From Sinohyriopsis cumingii (lineage: Eukaryota; Mollusca; Bivalvia; Unionida; Unionidae): a DNA stretch of 64,000 bases. Shown here piece after piece: positions 53,372 through 61,560 of the stretch (position 1 is its first letter; every line of letters begins with the position of its first letter). The position numbers were made by a program, and so were the translations under genes. Below the pieces are notes generated by a model. That model was not told where the DNA came from. It saw only the letters and a program-made list of their open reading frames with translations, and did no database searches. The stretch lies in the NCBI GenBank assembly GCA_028554795.2, contig CM068841.1, positions 25,911,308 to 25,975,307 on the forward strand, in the 5' to 3' direction.

Positions 53372-54687
53372 TCACAATGTCCTTTTCATCTTTGTCTTTT
53401 GATTCTGCTTCCAAGATATAGTCGCATTCCATTTCCATAGAGTTTTCACGTGCAAAGAAGGATACTTGTTCAATAGCTTATAATAGTCTAGAATTACTTC
53501 TCTCAAACTGTTGACTTCTAGAGTATTGTCGAAATCGGCATACAAGATGACGTTCAACGTCTCAGTTAGAGCATCTGTAAGCTGAATTTCCACACGTACT
53601 TAACCGGTTGTTATATGGTGGAAATGTCCCTCGTCGTTCACTTGGTCTGGAGTGAAATCAAAATCCCACAAAGCGTAACTTGCATGCATAATCGTCGTAC
53701 GAAATGCCGTAGCTGGTGTTGGTCCCTAACTGTCCCGTCGCTTCGTACAGGACCAAGTACGATGCCAAGTAATTCTTCTCGGCAATCTTAGGTTCGATAG
53801 GTCTGGTACACAATGTATTACCATTGTGACTGACTTCGATCTTGGACAATCTTTAGTGCTTGAACTGGAAAGGATTGGCAGTGATTGCTCCACTAATGGC
53901 TTCATTGATGACGATACCAACGATTAAACGCTAGGGCAATTGTCCTTGGAACCGGTGATCTTCAATCTTGAATCGGAGCTGAGCGGGAACGGTGAAATGT
54001 TTCACTTCCATGCGTCGTATCCCATACTTGGTGGTCGTTCTGCTCAAAGTGTGACTGATGTAGTGTCCTTATTTAGGTAACAATTCCACCAAGCGTCACA
54101 AGTAGAGTCTGGCATCTTTGATAATGGATTTTGTACTCGCTGACATTAGCCATCAAATGTAAAACGGTACTGCTTTGATTCAGTCTCAGGCGGATATCCA
54201 CCCCGTTCAGCAAATACTTTTCTACCAACCACATATCCAAATGAATCCGATCAAACGTTTCTTAACTAAGTCCTTGCAGGATTTTCTCTGGACGGTCATT
54301 AAAGCAAACATTGTAAGGATCGTCAGCTGCTGCAGGACTCTGTCGTTAATCTTGTCCTCGCCCACTGTATCAGGTGTCCATACTTCGCAAGCATCTAGAT
54401 AAGCATTCTTGTCATCTTTTCCATACGTCGAGATTTTCGAGGTACGCTAGGTAATGGTAAATATCCCTGCTGCTGCTTACTAGTTTGTTATACAAGTACA
54501 AATCAACTTCGCTTAACATGGAATGAATGAAATTGTTAACGGGAGCTAATCTAGCCTGGGCTCCTTGAGCAGTATCGTCCGCTTTAATCACTTTCACTTC
54601 CAGGAAGCTGCTATTCAGATCGATGTAATCTTCGGGCTGTCTTTTTATTTCAATTCCGATGTGGGCTGAGGTCGTCAAAGAGAACAT
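53372..54687 (-). pseudogene. Polinton major capsid protein (F54H12.2-like)
   Basis: The double jelly-roll capsid protein. The N-terminal part at 54412-54687 reads HIGIEIKRQPEDYIDLNSSF, APVNNFIHSMLSEVDLYLYN and SSRDIYHYLAYLENL. The middle (about 54180-54270) shows VEKYLLNGVDIRLRLNQ. The C-terminal part (53372-53690) shows FDFTPDQVNDEGHFHHITTG, EIQLTDALTETLNVILYADF and DNTLEVNSLREVILDY. The blocks are in the order and spacing of Polinton capsid proteins. The total span is about 1.3 kb, near the family's usual length, but several frame changes and a stop (before VEIQL) inactivate it. Confidence 0.75.
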
Positions 54688-54739
54688 GGGATGAAATTCT
54701 ACCTGTGATACAATTCAGGACAAAATATAATGCACAATG

Positions 54740-54903
54740 TCTTGGCATCCAAAAATTACATCAGCAGGCGATGAGCCACTTTTTGGAACTCGGTCGTGAC
54801 ACTTCGTTTAGTTTTGTCCAAGTTTTTTGCCAAACAACGCATTGAATTTGGAAGCAATCGTGTCCACCAGATGTTAACCGTTAAAATAATATCCTGAAGA
54901 CAT
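54740..54903 (-). pseudogene. possible Polinton minor capsid protein start
   Basis: Minus strand from 54903: MSSGYYFNG, stop, HLVDTIASKFNALFGKKL, then a break. A Tyr-rich start directly upstream of the major capsid gene suits a minor capsid or penton-like protein by position. Similarity is not strong enough for a firm name. Confidence 0.3.
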
Positions 54904-54929
54904 TTCCATCACAAAATGTACTGTGGAAT

Positions 54930-55412
54930 ATTGGTTGACACTTGTCGTTTCATAGAGGAATCTATATTTACGTTTTCATTCATGTATTGTTGCACTCGGT
55001 CATTCAGAACTTCGACTTCGAAAGGGTTTTAATTTTCAGCGATGATTTTGGTTTGTGTGGGGTGAATCACTTCGAGTGCTTTTCTAATGGACATCGTTAT
55101 CCAGATGGATGGCATGAGATAATGAAACAGCACAAAGTATTGTGGCGAAACACATCCATGGAATTGTCACTGGGTAAAATTAAATATAATTCGTTATCCT
55201 TAATTCCAGAACTTTGCTGTCCCAGTGGTCACTCGAGGTCCGAAGGAGGTTTCTTGTTGTGGTTGGTGACTGTAGAGAGAGTGACTGGCGTTGGTCGCAA
55301 GAATCCTGTTGTTAACGTTATTGTATTTTAGGGAAAGATTGAGTAGAAGGGAACCGATGCAGCTGCTCAGTACAATCGTCCCCAATTGTTTGTCTCCTTG
55401 TTGCAAACTCAA
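54930..55412 (-). other. hypothetical Polinton-associated reading frame
   Basis: The minus frame at 55200-55412 begins MSLQQGDKQLGTIVLSSCIG and continues SLLLNLSLKYNNVNNRILA. Upstream in the same frame is PNLCGAFFFIGAVIAELS, giving two hydrophobic stretches that could be membrane segments. No family recognised. It lies between the capsid and integrase fragments. Confidence 0.3.
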
Positions 55413-55574
55413 TTCGGCAATGACAGCACCGATGAAAAAAAATGCACCACAAAGATTTGGCAGAAAAAGACGATTTGCGTTTAAGGCACACGTTCTCTAC
55501 ACCAAACTCACAGGAGTTGCTTTAGCATATCTTACATAGAATAATTCAATGAACTAGTGTTAATGTTGGTAGCA

Positions 55575-56030
55575 GTATCTGAGGCTGCGTGGAAATGCAT
55601 GATGGTCACTTACTTTTATAGTCGATGACTTGAGAAGTATCATGCCAAGAATCAAAACTTCACGGATATCCTCTCCAATATACTTTGACTTCTTTGACTC
55701 GACGTTTACCGACTTTACGGGTTTTTTGATCGAGAATGTTTTTGATGTCATACACCTCGTCTTCTTTTTTGGTCACGCGTTGCATTTCAGTTCTTTTTAA
55801 CACTTCTCCGCTCATGTCTTCCAACTTACAGACGGCAGGAGTACGGCCACGCACTCGTCCAGTGACACGAAATTATTTGGTGGTCCAGTTGGGTAAGTGA
55901 CTTTTGTCGTAAGTGCGTTTGATTTTTCCAATGCGCACCTAATCTTCCGTCGTCAACAATCCACATGTACCAAGCAGACGCTTAAAGACGATCGATTCTT
56001 TGTCGGGAGTCACTTCTTCGGGGATGCATC
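55575..56030 (-). pseudogene. Polinton integrase C-terminal region with chromodomain
   Basis: Minus strand: IVFKRLLGTCGLLTTED, stop, VRIGKIKRTYDKSHLPNW (SH3-like part), stop, then an open frame at 55660-55854. That frame holds TPAVCKLEDMSGEVLKRTEM, VYDIKNILDQKTRKVG, KEVKVYWRGYP, a stop and SFDSWHDTSQVID. The last three pieces form a chromodomain, present at the C-terminus of Polinton and some Gypsy integrases, where it steers integration. The catalytic core (DDE) is not found upstream: the sequence runs instead into a divergent promoter near 56240. Confidence 0.7.
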
Positions 56031-56235
56031 CGAATTCATCGTCTTCCTATTTTCGTCATGCTCTAAAGTTTTGCATGGATTCACTGCGGACAGACGCTTA
56101 CACACCTATTTAGGGAGTGTGACGTCACATGTGACCCTATTCTGGTTGGAAGACAGAATCCGCACTGTGGCGAAACTTTGTAGCGCGTGTCAGGATTGGG
56201 GAAAGAACTCAATCTGTTTCGATCCGCTCTTCCAC

Positions 56236-56268
56236 TATAAATAATCTCAGTTCACCTCATTCCATTCA
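56236..56268 (+). promoter_or_regulatory. TATA box and histone-type cap site
   Basis: TATAAATAA at 56236-56244 is followed 26 bp downstream (start to start) by ccattca at 56262-56268. That matches the PyCATTCPu cap-site motif described for many invertebrate histone genes. The spacing suits transcription starting about 20 bp before the ATG at 56288. Confidence 0.5.
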
Positions 56269-56287
56269 CTAGTTCTCGTCACAAGAT

Positions 56288-56533
56288 ATGGACTAAAGTA
56301 AATTCGTCTACCCTCGTATCGTCGATGCTATTCATCCCGAACTATCCCATGAATGTCAAATCATCATGGGTTATCACCTTCATCACCGATACGACCCTTT
56401 TGAAACAATGAATATATGTCGAGAGGCAAGGTTGTCTGAAGCGAATCTTAATCTACGGGCCAGCTATCAGACGAAGTTTGAGAAAGAGAAGAAAGACCGT
56501 GCAATGCACTCTATGTTAACTCAGTGGTGTTAA
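56288..56533 (+). pseudogene. short ORF with histone-gene architecture, weakly H2B-like
   Basis: From ATG 56288 the frame has a stop at codon 3, then stays open for 78 codons to TAA at 56531-56533. The peptide includes VYPRIVDAIHPELS, CQIIMG, DPFETMNICREARLS and KEKKDRAMHSML. The HPE-L, IM, FE and EA-RL signs recall helix 1 to helix 2 of histone H2B, but small length differences fall inside the helices, so homology is tentative. The signals around it are those of a replication-dependent histone gene: TATA, CATTC cap motif, short 5' UTR, stem-loop right after the stop, purine-rich element beyond. It is divergent from the Polinton integrase fragment, so it may be element cargo or a decayed host histone gene. 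The early stop argues it is inactive. Confidence 0.4.
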
Positions 56534-56537
56534 AAAA

Positions 56538-56574
56538 GGTCCCTTTCCAGGGCCAATCATATGTCTTGAAGAAA
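56538..56574 (+). terminator. histone-like 3' stem-loop and purine-rich downstream element
   Basis: Five A's before ggtccctttccagggcc (56538-56554) give an arm pairing GG-Y-CC with GG-G-CC around a pyrimidine loop, closely like the histone mRNA 3' stem-loop. It has one C-A mismatch and one extra loop base. About 13 bases later comes ttgaagaaatg, similar to the purine-rich histone downstream element bound by U7. The stem-loop starts 5 bases after the TAA of the preceding ORF. Confidence 0.45.
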
Positions 56575-56639
56575 TGCATATTCTCCCTTGCCAAAAATTA
56601 TTTTAATCGATTGTATAACTGTTTGTATGATATATTTAT

Positions 56640-56890
56640 GTAGATAAATATATGTTTGTGTGATAGAGGTATGTCTCTATACATTTCTCTATACATGTTT
56701 ATATGTCTTTGACTCTACTTTATTTGTCCCTACATATTTTTTCCTAACTGTTTCAAACGATTGAGGTCAGCCACTTGCAAGATTGTTACCATTGTTTCCC
56801 CAATGTCCAGTATTTTCACGTCACTCCAATCCAATTAACATTGTCCCTATACAGGCCCAATAAACTTTGCAAGTAGTAATAAAATTGACA
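56640..56890 (+). repeat. third copy of the mosaic repeat core, beside the Polinton remnant
   Basis: gaggtcagccacttgcaaga, then gttaccattgtttccccaat and gtccagtattttcacgtcac (56762-56825), match the reverse complement of the module-1 core at 39590-40100. They also match the same-orientation copy at 43233-43300. Confidence 0.7.
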
Positions 56891-57594
56891 GTTTAGATTA
56901 TTTCGGTTAGCTGATTTCGGTCAATGCCGTCTGTACTCCATGACGGCACACAATTGTATCAGCTGGTCACACACTCGTGTATGCGGTACTGGTAACATTT
57001 AGACAGTGCACATATTTCTAACGCTAGATTAAACGATTGTGCGTACATAATTCGTCTAGCGCAAAACTATGTAGTCTTTACTAATTTTTTGGAAATTCAA
57101 TTACTTATTTCTGGGAAATACAATTATGCAATCATTAATTCTTTGCAAATGCACGCCGACGCCAACAACAACGATGTAACAACAGGTGCTGACCATCTCG
57201 TCTTTGTTTACACTGTGTCACTCTGGACATTCAACGGTTTTTCAGAGCAAAATTAGCTAGCATAAACGGAGCGCCACAGATTTGTATACACTATGAAACA
57301 GTTATTCCAGTTCATCTATATGTAAATCAATCACATCAATCTGATAAATATATCTTCCCGAAAGTGAAACAGAGAAAACACCAAAACAGGAATGAAATTC
57401 ACAGCATTCCTCAACATGTCCTTTGCCGTTAAGATGTGCCCAATAATGGATAATTATCCACGTGAATACACTTTCATCACCATGAAATGGAAGCGAAATA
57501 AAAAAAACACAGTTATCCATTCGATTGTTGAGAAGACACATTCATGTGCATGAGATCTGTTTGGTACTGTGCAAATGTTATCTAAAGTAAACAT
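56891..57594. other. no gene recognised
   Basis: The minus open frame at 57302-57541 shows no known domain. Confidence 0.4.
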
Positions 57595-57930
57595 TGTTGC
57601 TGAATGCTTCATATTCAATTGCTTGTCTTGTATTGCGCTTATTTAATTACATGGAACTGAGGGCGTATTCATATATATTGTGCATGTAAAATCGTTTTCA
57701 CATTGTATCTGGATTGAAACTGCTTGACGAATGCTTCAGATTTTATTACTTGTCTCACTGTGTGCTTATCTATTGCCGGAACATGAGGGCTTATCCATTT
57801 ATATGACGCCTTTTAAACTGCTTGCACATATTTTGTGGCATAAACCTTGTTGTCGAATGCTTTGGATTTGAACACACATCTTGTTTTATGGCCTTGACAC
57901 ACGATATATTTCTACACTTTTATGATCGTG
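57595..57930. repeat. diverged tandem repeat, ~130-bp unit, 2.5-3 copies
   Basis: Units start near 57595, 57718 and 57848. Each has the pattern gaatgcttcagatt, then acttgtctcactgtgtgctt, then atgagggcttatccatttat (weaker in the last copy). Confidence 0.7.
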
Positions 57931-59239
57931 ACCATGGGATGCAACATTGACGCATCCCCAGTTCCCACAAACAGTTACCTTTTTAAAAATATATACCGTG
58001 GTTGTAACACATATTTTCCCAGTGAAAATGCTATATCGATGACCACCAACTATTCTTTGGATGATTAAAGCCGCTTCAGGTCCAGTATTTTTTCATTAGT
58101 ATATTATATTTCTGAGGGTAAGGGATATTCTCTAGAATGAATAACTTCAGCTACATACAGATGCTTATCACTCAATATTCGTTTAATGTTCAAAAGTTCG
58201 TCCTCAATGTTCTTGGAACCTACTCCACCTCTTTTATCCGCCTTAACGTGAGACTTAGGATTTTGACAATATCGGATATCGCGTGAATAATTTATTGATT
58301 CATTCTGTTTGGATCCGTAACTTTTCCATACACGTCAATGAGCATTAAATACTCTATTGAATATTAAATATATAGAACATTCATTTGGAGACCTTCGTGG
58401 CAAGGGACGGAAGGCGCAGGAAGGCTGTCATCTGTTGTCTTTGGTGGTGTCCACTGATCCAGGTTGTATGCGAACTTTGAATTTTGGTGATTATTATGCC
58501 AAAGAAAGACTGATGATTATCATGTGCTGTTTTGTGGTTAGTAGCAGAAGGGCAGTATAGAGAAATGATTTTTTTTTTTAAATCCTCCCTCCCCCCACCC
58601 AAGTTTGAATCTCCTTATTTCTTTGGAATAGGCGTGCGGCTTTGCTGAATTGCTCTGTGGACGGGTCAAAGCGTCCCGTCCTAATGTTTTGGTTATCTAA
58701 GTTTGATATTTATTTATTTATTTATTATTATTTTTTTTTTCGGGGGGGGGGGGCTAAATTAAATATTATTTAGGTGTGCGATTGTTATAGTGGTACTGTT
58801 TTTCACTCATCCATAGGTTAAGATATATAATAATTTGACACAGGGGAAAGTACGCAACGCTCGTTTCTAAAAGAATGTTCCCTAGTATCTTTCTATGAAA
58901 CACCAATCAGAGAGAGAGAGAGAGAAGATCACGATGAAGACATTCATTCATTGCCAATCCCTATGTTTCTTTATTGGCCAATTAGTCTGCTAACTTGCTT
59001 GCTACCAACACACACCGTCATAGAGAAAGGATGAGAGAGTAAAGCGGTCTACGGACTTTTCAGTATTACATAACATGATTTAGACCCATATTATTAGATT
59101 TTATAAAATAGGAAGAAAGAAATAAAAACAAACAAATAACTAAGTAAATACATTATATGTTTTCATGATTGCAAATAAATTTACTTACAAATCTTTATAT
59201 GGTATTGATAATTTTAATGCTACCAAAAATATTAGATTA
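57931..59239. other. no gene recognised; simple runs
   Basis: Contains a T-run and G-run at 58728-58752 and a (GA)n at 58909-58926. Open frames on both strands at 58357-58602 overlap each other and lack domains. Confidence 0.4.
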
Positions 59240-59299
59240 GTAACTTCTTTTAACGAAAAAGACTTTTTTCACATTTTGATAAAATAACCGAGAGTTTAA

Positions 59300-59876
59300 A
59301 AAGGCAAAGAGAGCACTAGACCTTTTTATTACAGAGTGTACGTTATGGCAAAGCTCGTGAAGGTTTTACTTCACTGTCATTAAAAGTTGAACATGGTTCG
59401 CAAATGGAATGTATAGTGAAGGATTATGAGTTGGTACCTAAGGGATATCAACAGAGGTTTAGGAATAGCAAAAAGGAAAATAGCCAAATCGATGTCGAGT
59501 ATAGATAAAGAACAACTATTTTACAGGTTGTGTGCATCTAAATAAAATTGATAAAGATTATGATAAACTTGGACAAGTCATATTAGTTGAAGAGGTCAAG
59601 AACTGCGTCGATAGTGATGAACACAAGATAAATTCTTTATTAAACGTTACCCGTCCAGCTGACGAATCTTCCTCGGCTCACAAAGTTTCATTTTTCAGAA
59701 AGTTTACTTCTCAGCAGATGGTTGGTAAAATTAACAACTTAATCGAGTACTTAAAAACTTCATTCTGGTACAAACCAATAAGAATGCAAAATCTAAAAAG
59801 ACTGATTAGAAATCCCGTATCTCTTTCATCATGCACTTATTATAAGAAAATAGAGCAAATTATTTCTGATTGCTGA
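59300..59876 (+). pseudogene. Gypsy Gag remnant (copy C)
   Basis: Pieces in order: FLLQSVRYGKAREGFTSLSL, VKDYELVPKGYQQRFRNSKK and IDVEY. Then, in the open frame 59532-59876, come DKDYDKLGQVILVEEVKNCV, SSSAHKVSFFRKFTSQQ and CTYYKKIEQIISDC. The last is a decayed CCHC knuckle (second Cys to Tyr, His to Gln). Stops near 59505 and a frame change before 59532 disrupt it. This is the longest single open Gag piece of the three copies. Confidence 0.75.
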
Positions 59877-60059
59877 TCAGATAGGCAACAGAGCTGTTCT
59901 ATATGTTCTTATCTCTGAGAGGTTAAGGTCATAGTCGTGTCATATAAACAATGGATTTGTTGCATCCAACAAACTCTACTATGAGTTTGTTGAGGAAAGG
60001 TAGGAATCATTCACATCACAAAGTTCTATTTCATTTATTGGTGATTCAGCCAATCTATC

Positions 60060-60300
60060 CCTATCAACCTATTATGGGACCGAGGAGTTTCTCAGAGTCT
60101 TTATTGTCAGGTATTTTGCCTTTGTCTGAGAAGACTTCTTCTCAAAATATTTCTTGTTCAGGATGGTGAATGCGGTTTTATTAAAATCCTCTCTATAGCG
60201 TTCATTTCACATCAGACTTAGTTTCAGGACTAGTGATTTCGTTGCCCATTGATGGTGTAAACTTAGCTAGAGGCAAGGTTGTGGGTAATCATTTATAATT
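60060..60300 (+). pseudogene. Gypsy aspartic protease remnant (copy C)
   Basis: ESLLSGILPLSEKTSSQN followed, in changing frames, by HQTQFQD-like decay and then SDLVSGLVISLPIDGVNLAR and GKVVGNH. This corresponds to the flap and C-terminal part of the protease in copy B. The active-site triplet region reads as a decayed GPRSFS/DRGVSQ. Confidence 0.6.
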
Positions 60301-60469
60301 GACAAGACTCATTTTGATCAAAACGTTGATCTTATTGAAAATGAAAACCCTACCTGGTTTTACATGGCGTCCAGCAGGAATATAATTAGGATATCTTTTG
60401 TTTCAGAGGGCTATTAGCGAAGCTGACTCTGCAGACGCACCAATTATTTATTTTTTTTGTTTGTAAATG

Positions 60470-61160
60470 TGAGGTCCTTATGAGAATATGGTGATCACCC
60501 GAGGAAACCTCTTGTGTCGAGTGGTCAGTGAGCTATCAACTTGATCTTCCTAAGACGTTCAGACAGGAAATGCTTAGTGTATAGTGTGGCCAATCAAACT
60601 CATTTGACTGGCCTGGTCATTTAGGTGTTGTCAGGACGTAGTACATAATTTTAGTTGAAGGAAAATTAAAATGACGTTTCCAAGTATTGTAGATCTTGCT
60701 TAGATGTAAATTGCCGGTTTTATTTCTTTCGAACTATCTTTTCGAAATGTTATTCAGAGGCCATTGGAGTTGTTAACAGAAAGTAATATTTTAACAGAGA
60801 ATTTAGATATTAATCATTTTGAGTATATTTTTTTATTGCGAGGGAACTCTTCTGTTTACTCACTCAAAATACAACTGAGGCAGGTCAAAGTTACAAAGTG
60901 AATAACTTTCTAACCTGGTTTTATGGTTCTGTTGCTCTTGTGCATACTTCAAAATCCTCTTCATGTTGTCTTTTGTAGTCCATATGAAGTTAAACAGAAA
61001 GTGATTTAAACTATATAAACACTCCTAGAAGGCTGAAACAGAAAAACTTCGTCGCTAGCCGTAAAAATATGTTAAAGGGTTATGTTGATTGAGATAGCTC
61101 TATAAATCATTCAATAAATTTAGTTATTCCTGTCCAAGCAGTGACGAATGAAATAATGAC
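60470..61160 (+). pseudogene. Gypsy integrase remnant, core deleted (copy C)
   Basis: VEWSVSYQLDLPKTFRQEML and WPGHLGVVRT (N-terminal region), NDVSKYCRSC (zinc-binding Cys pair), then directly FELSFRNVIQRPLELLTESN, LTENLDINHFEYIFLL, YEVKQKV and YINTPRRLKQKNF with NMLKGYVD. The catalytic core between the zinc motif and the FEL block is missing (about 350-400 bp compared with copy B). Confidence 0.65.
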
Positions 61161-61264
61161 GTCCAACCAGATAGCAATCACTTTGGTTCAATCATTATTA
61201 TAATTTAAGACCTAGATTAATATGGTAAAAGAATCTTTCATTTTCCTTAAAAGTGTGAAGTATA

Positions 61265-61560
61265 TCTGCCTCGGATTCGGGAGGTCGCGGGCTCGATCCC
61301 CGGGCATAGTCATACTAAAGACTAATAAAAATGGTACTAACAGCTGCCTCACCAGGCGCACAGTATTAAGATGTTAGTGTTAGGACTGGTCGGCCTGGTG
61401 TCAGGATAACGTGAATGGGTGGGATATCATGCGACATGTCTGCAACATGATGCCCCAGTGCTAGACATCACTATTAACTGCCACACTGCTGATAAGGTAG
61501 CGATATGACTGAAAAAGTTTTAAAGCTTCTTTGAAAATCCAAATCACACACACACACACA
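61265..61560 (+). mobile_element. tRNA-derived SINE, 5'-truncated
   Basis: The copy begins within the anticodon arm (tgcctcggattcgggagg), so the A box is missing. The B box is ggctcgatccc. The body and a (CA)n tail (61547-61560) are complete. Confidence 0.9.

Larger units (their letters stand above)
52458..56030 (-). mobile_element. Polinton/Maverick remnant
   Basis: Minus-strand fragments of four or five characteristic genes lie together: the integrase C-terminal region (55575-56030), a small hypothetical protein, a possible minor capsid start (54740-54903), the major capsid protein (53372-54687) and an adenain-like cysteine protease (52458-52870). Polintons are large self-synthesising DNA elements related to viruses. 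DNA polymerase B, the packaging ATPase and the integrase core were not seen, and terminal inverted repeats were not identified. Every gene carries stops or frameshifts, so this is an inactive relic. Confidence 0.75.
59240..61200 (+). mobile_element. Ty3/Gypsy retrotransposon remnant, Gag-protease-integrase order (copy C)
   Basis: A plus-strand relative of copy B with the same order: Gag (59300-59876), protease (60060-60300), then integrase (60470-61160). The protease and integrase zinc regions are only a few hundred bases apart, so this copy independently shows integrase following protease without RT between. The integrase core is deleted. Downstream, where RT should lie, a SINE (61265-61560) and unrecognised sequence follow. 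Confidence 0.7.
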
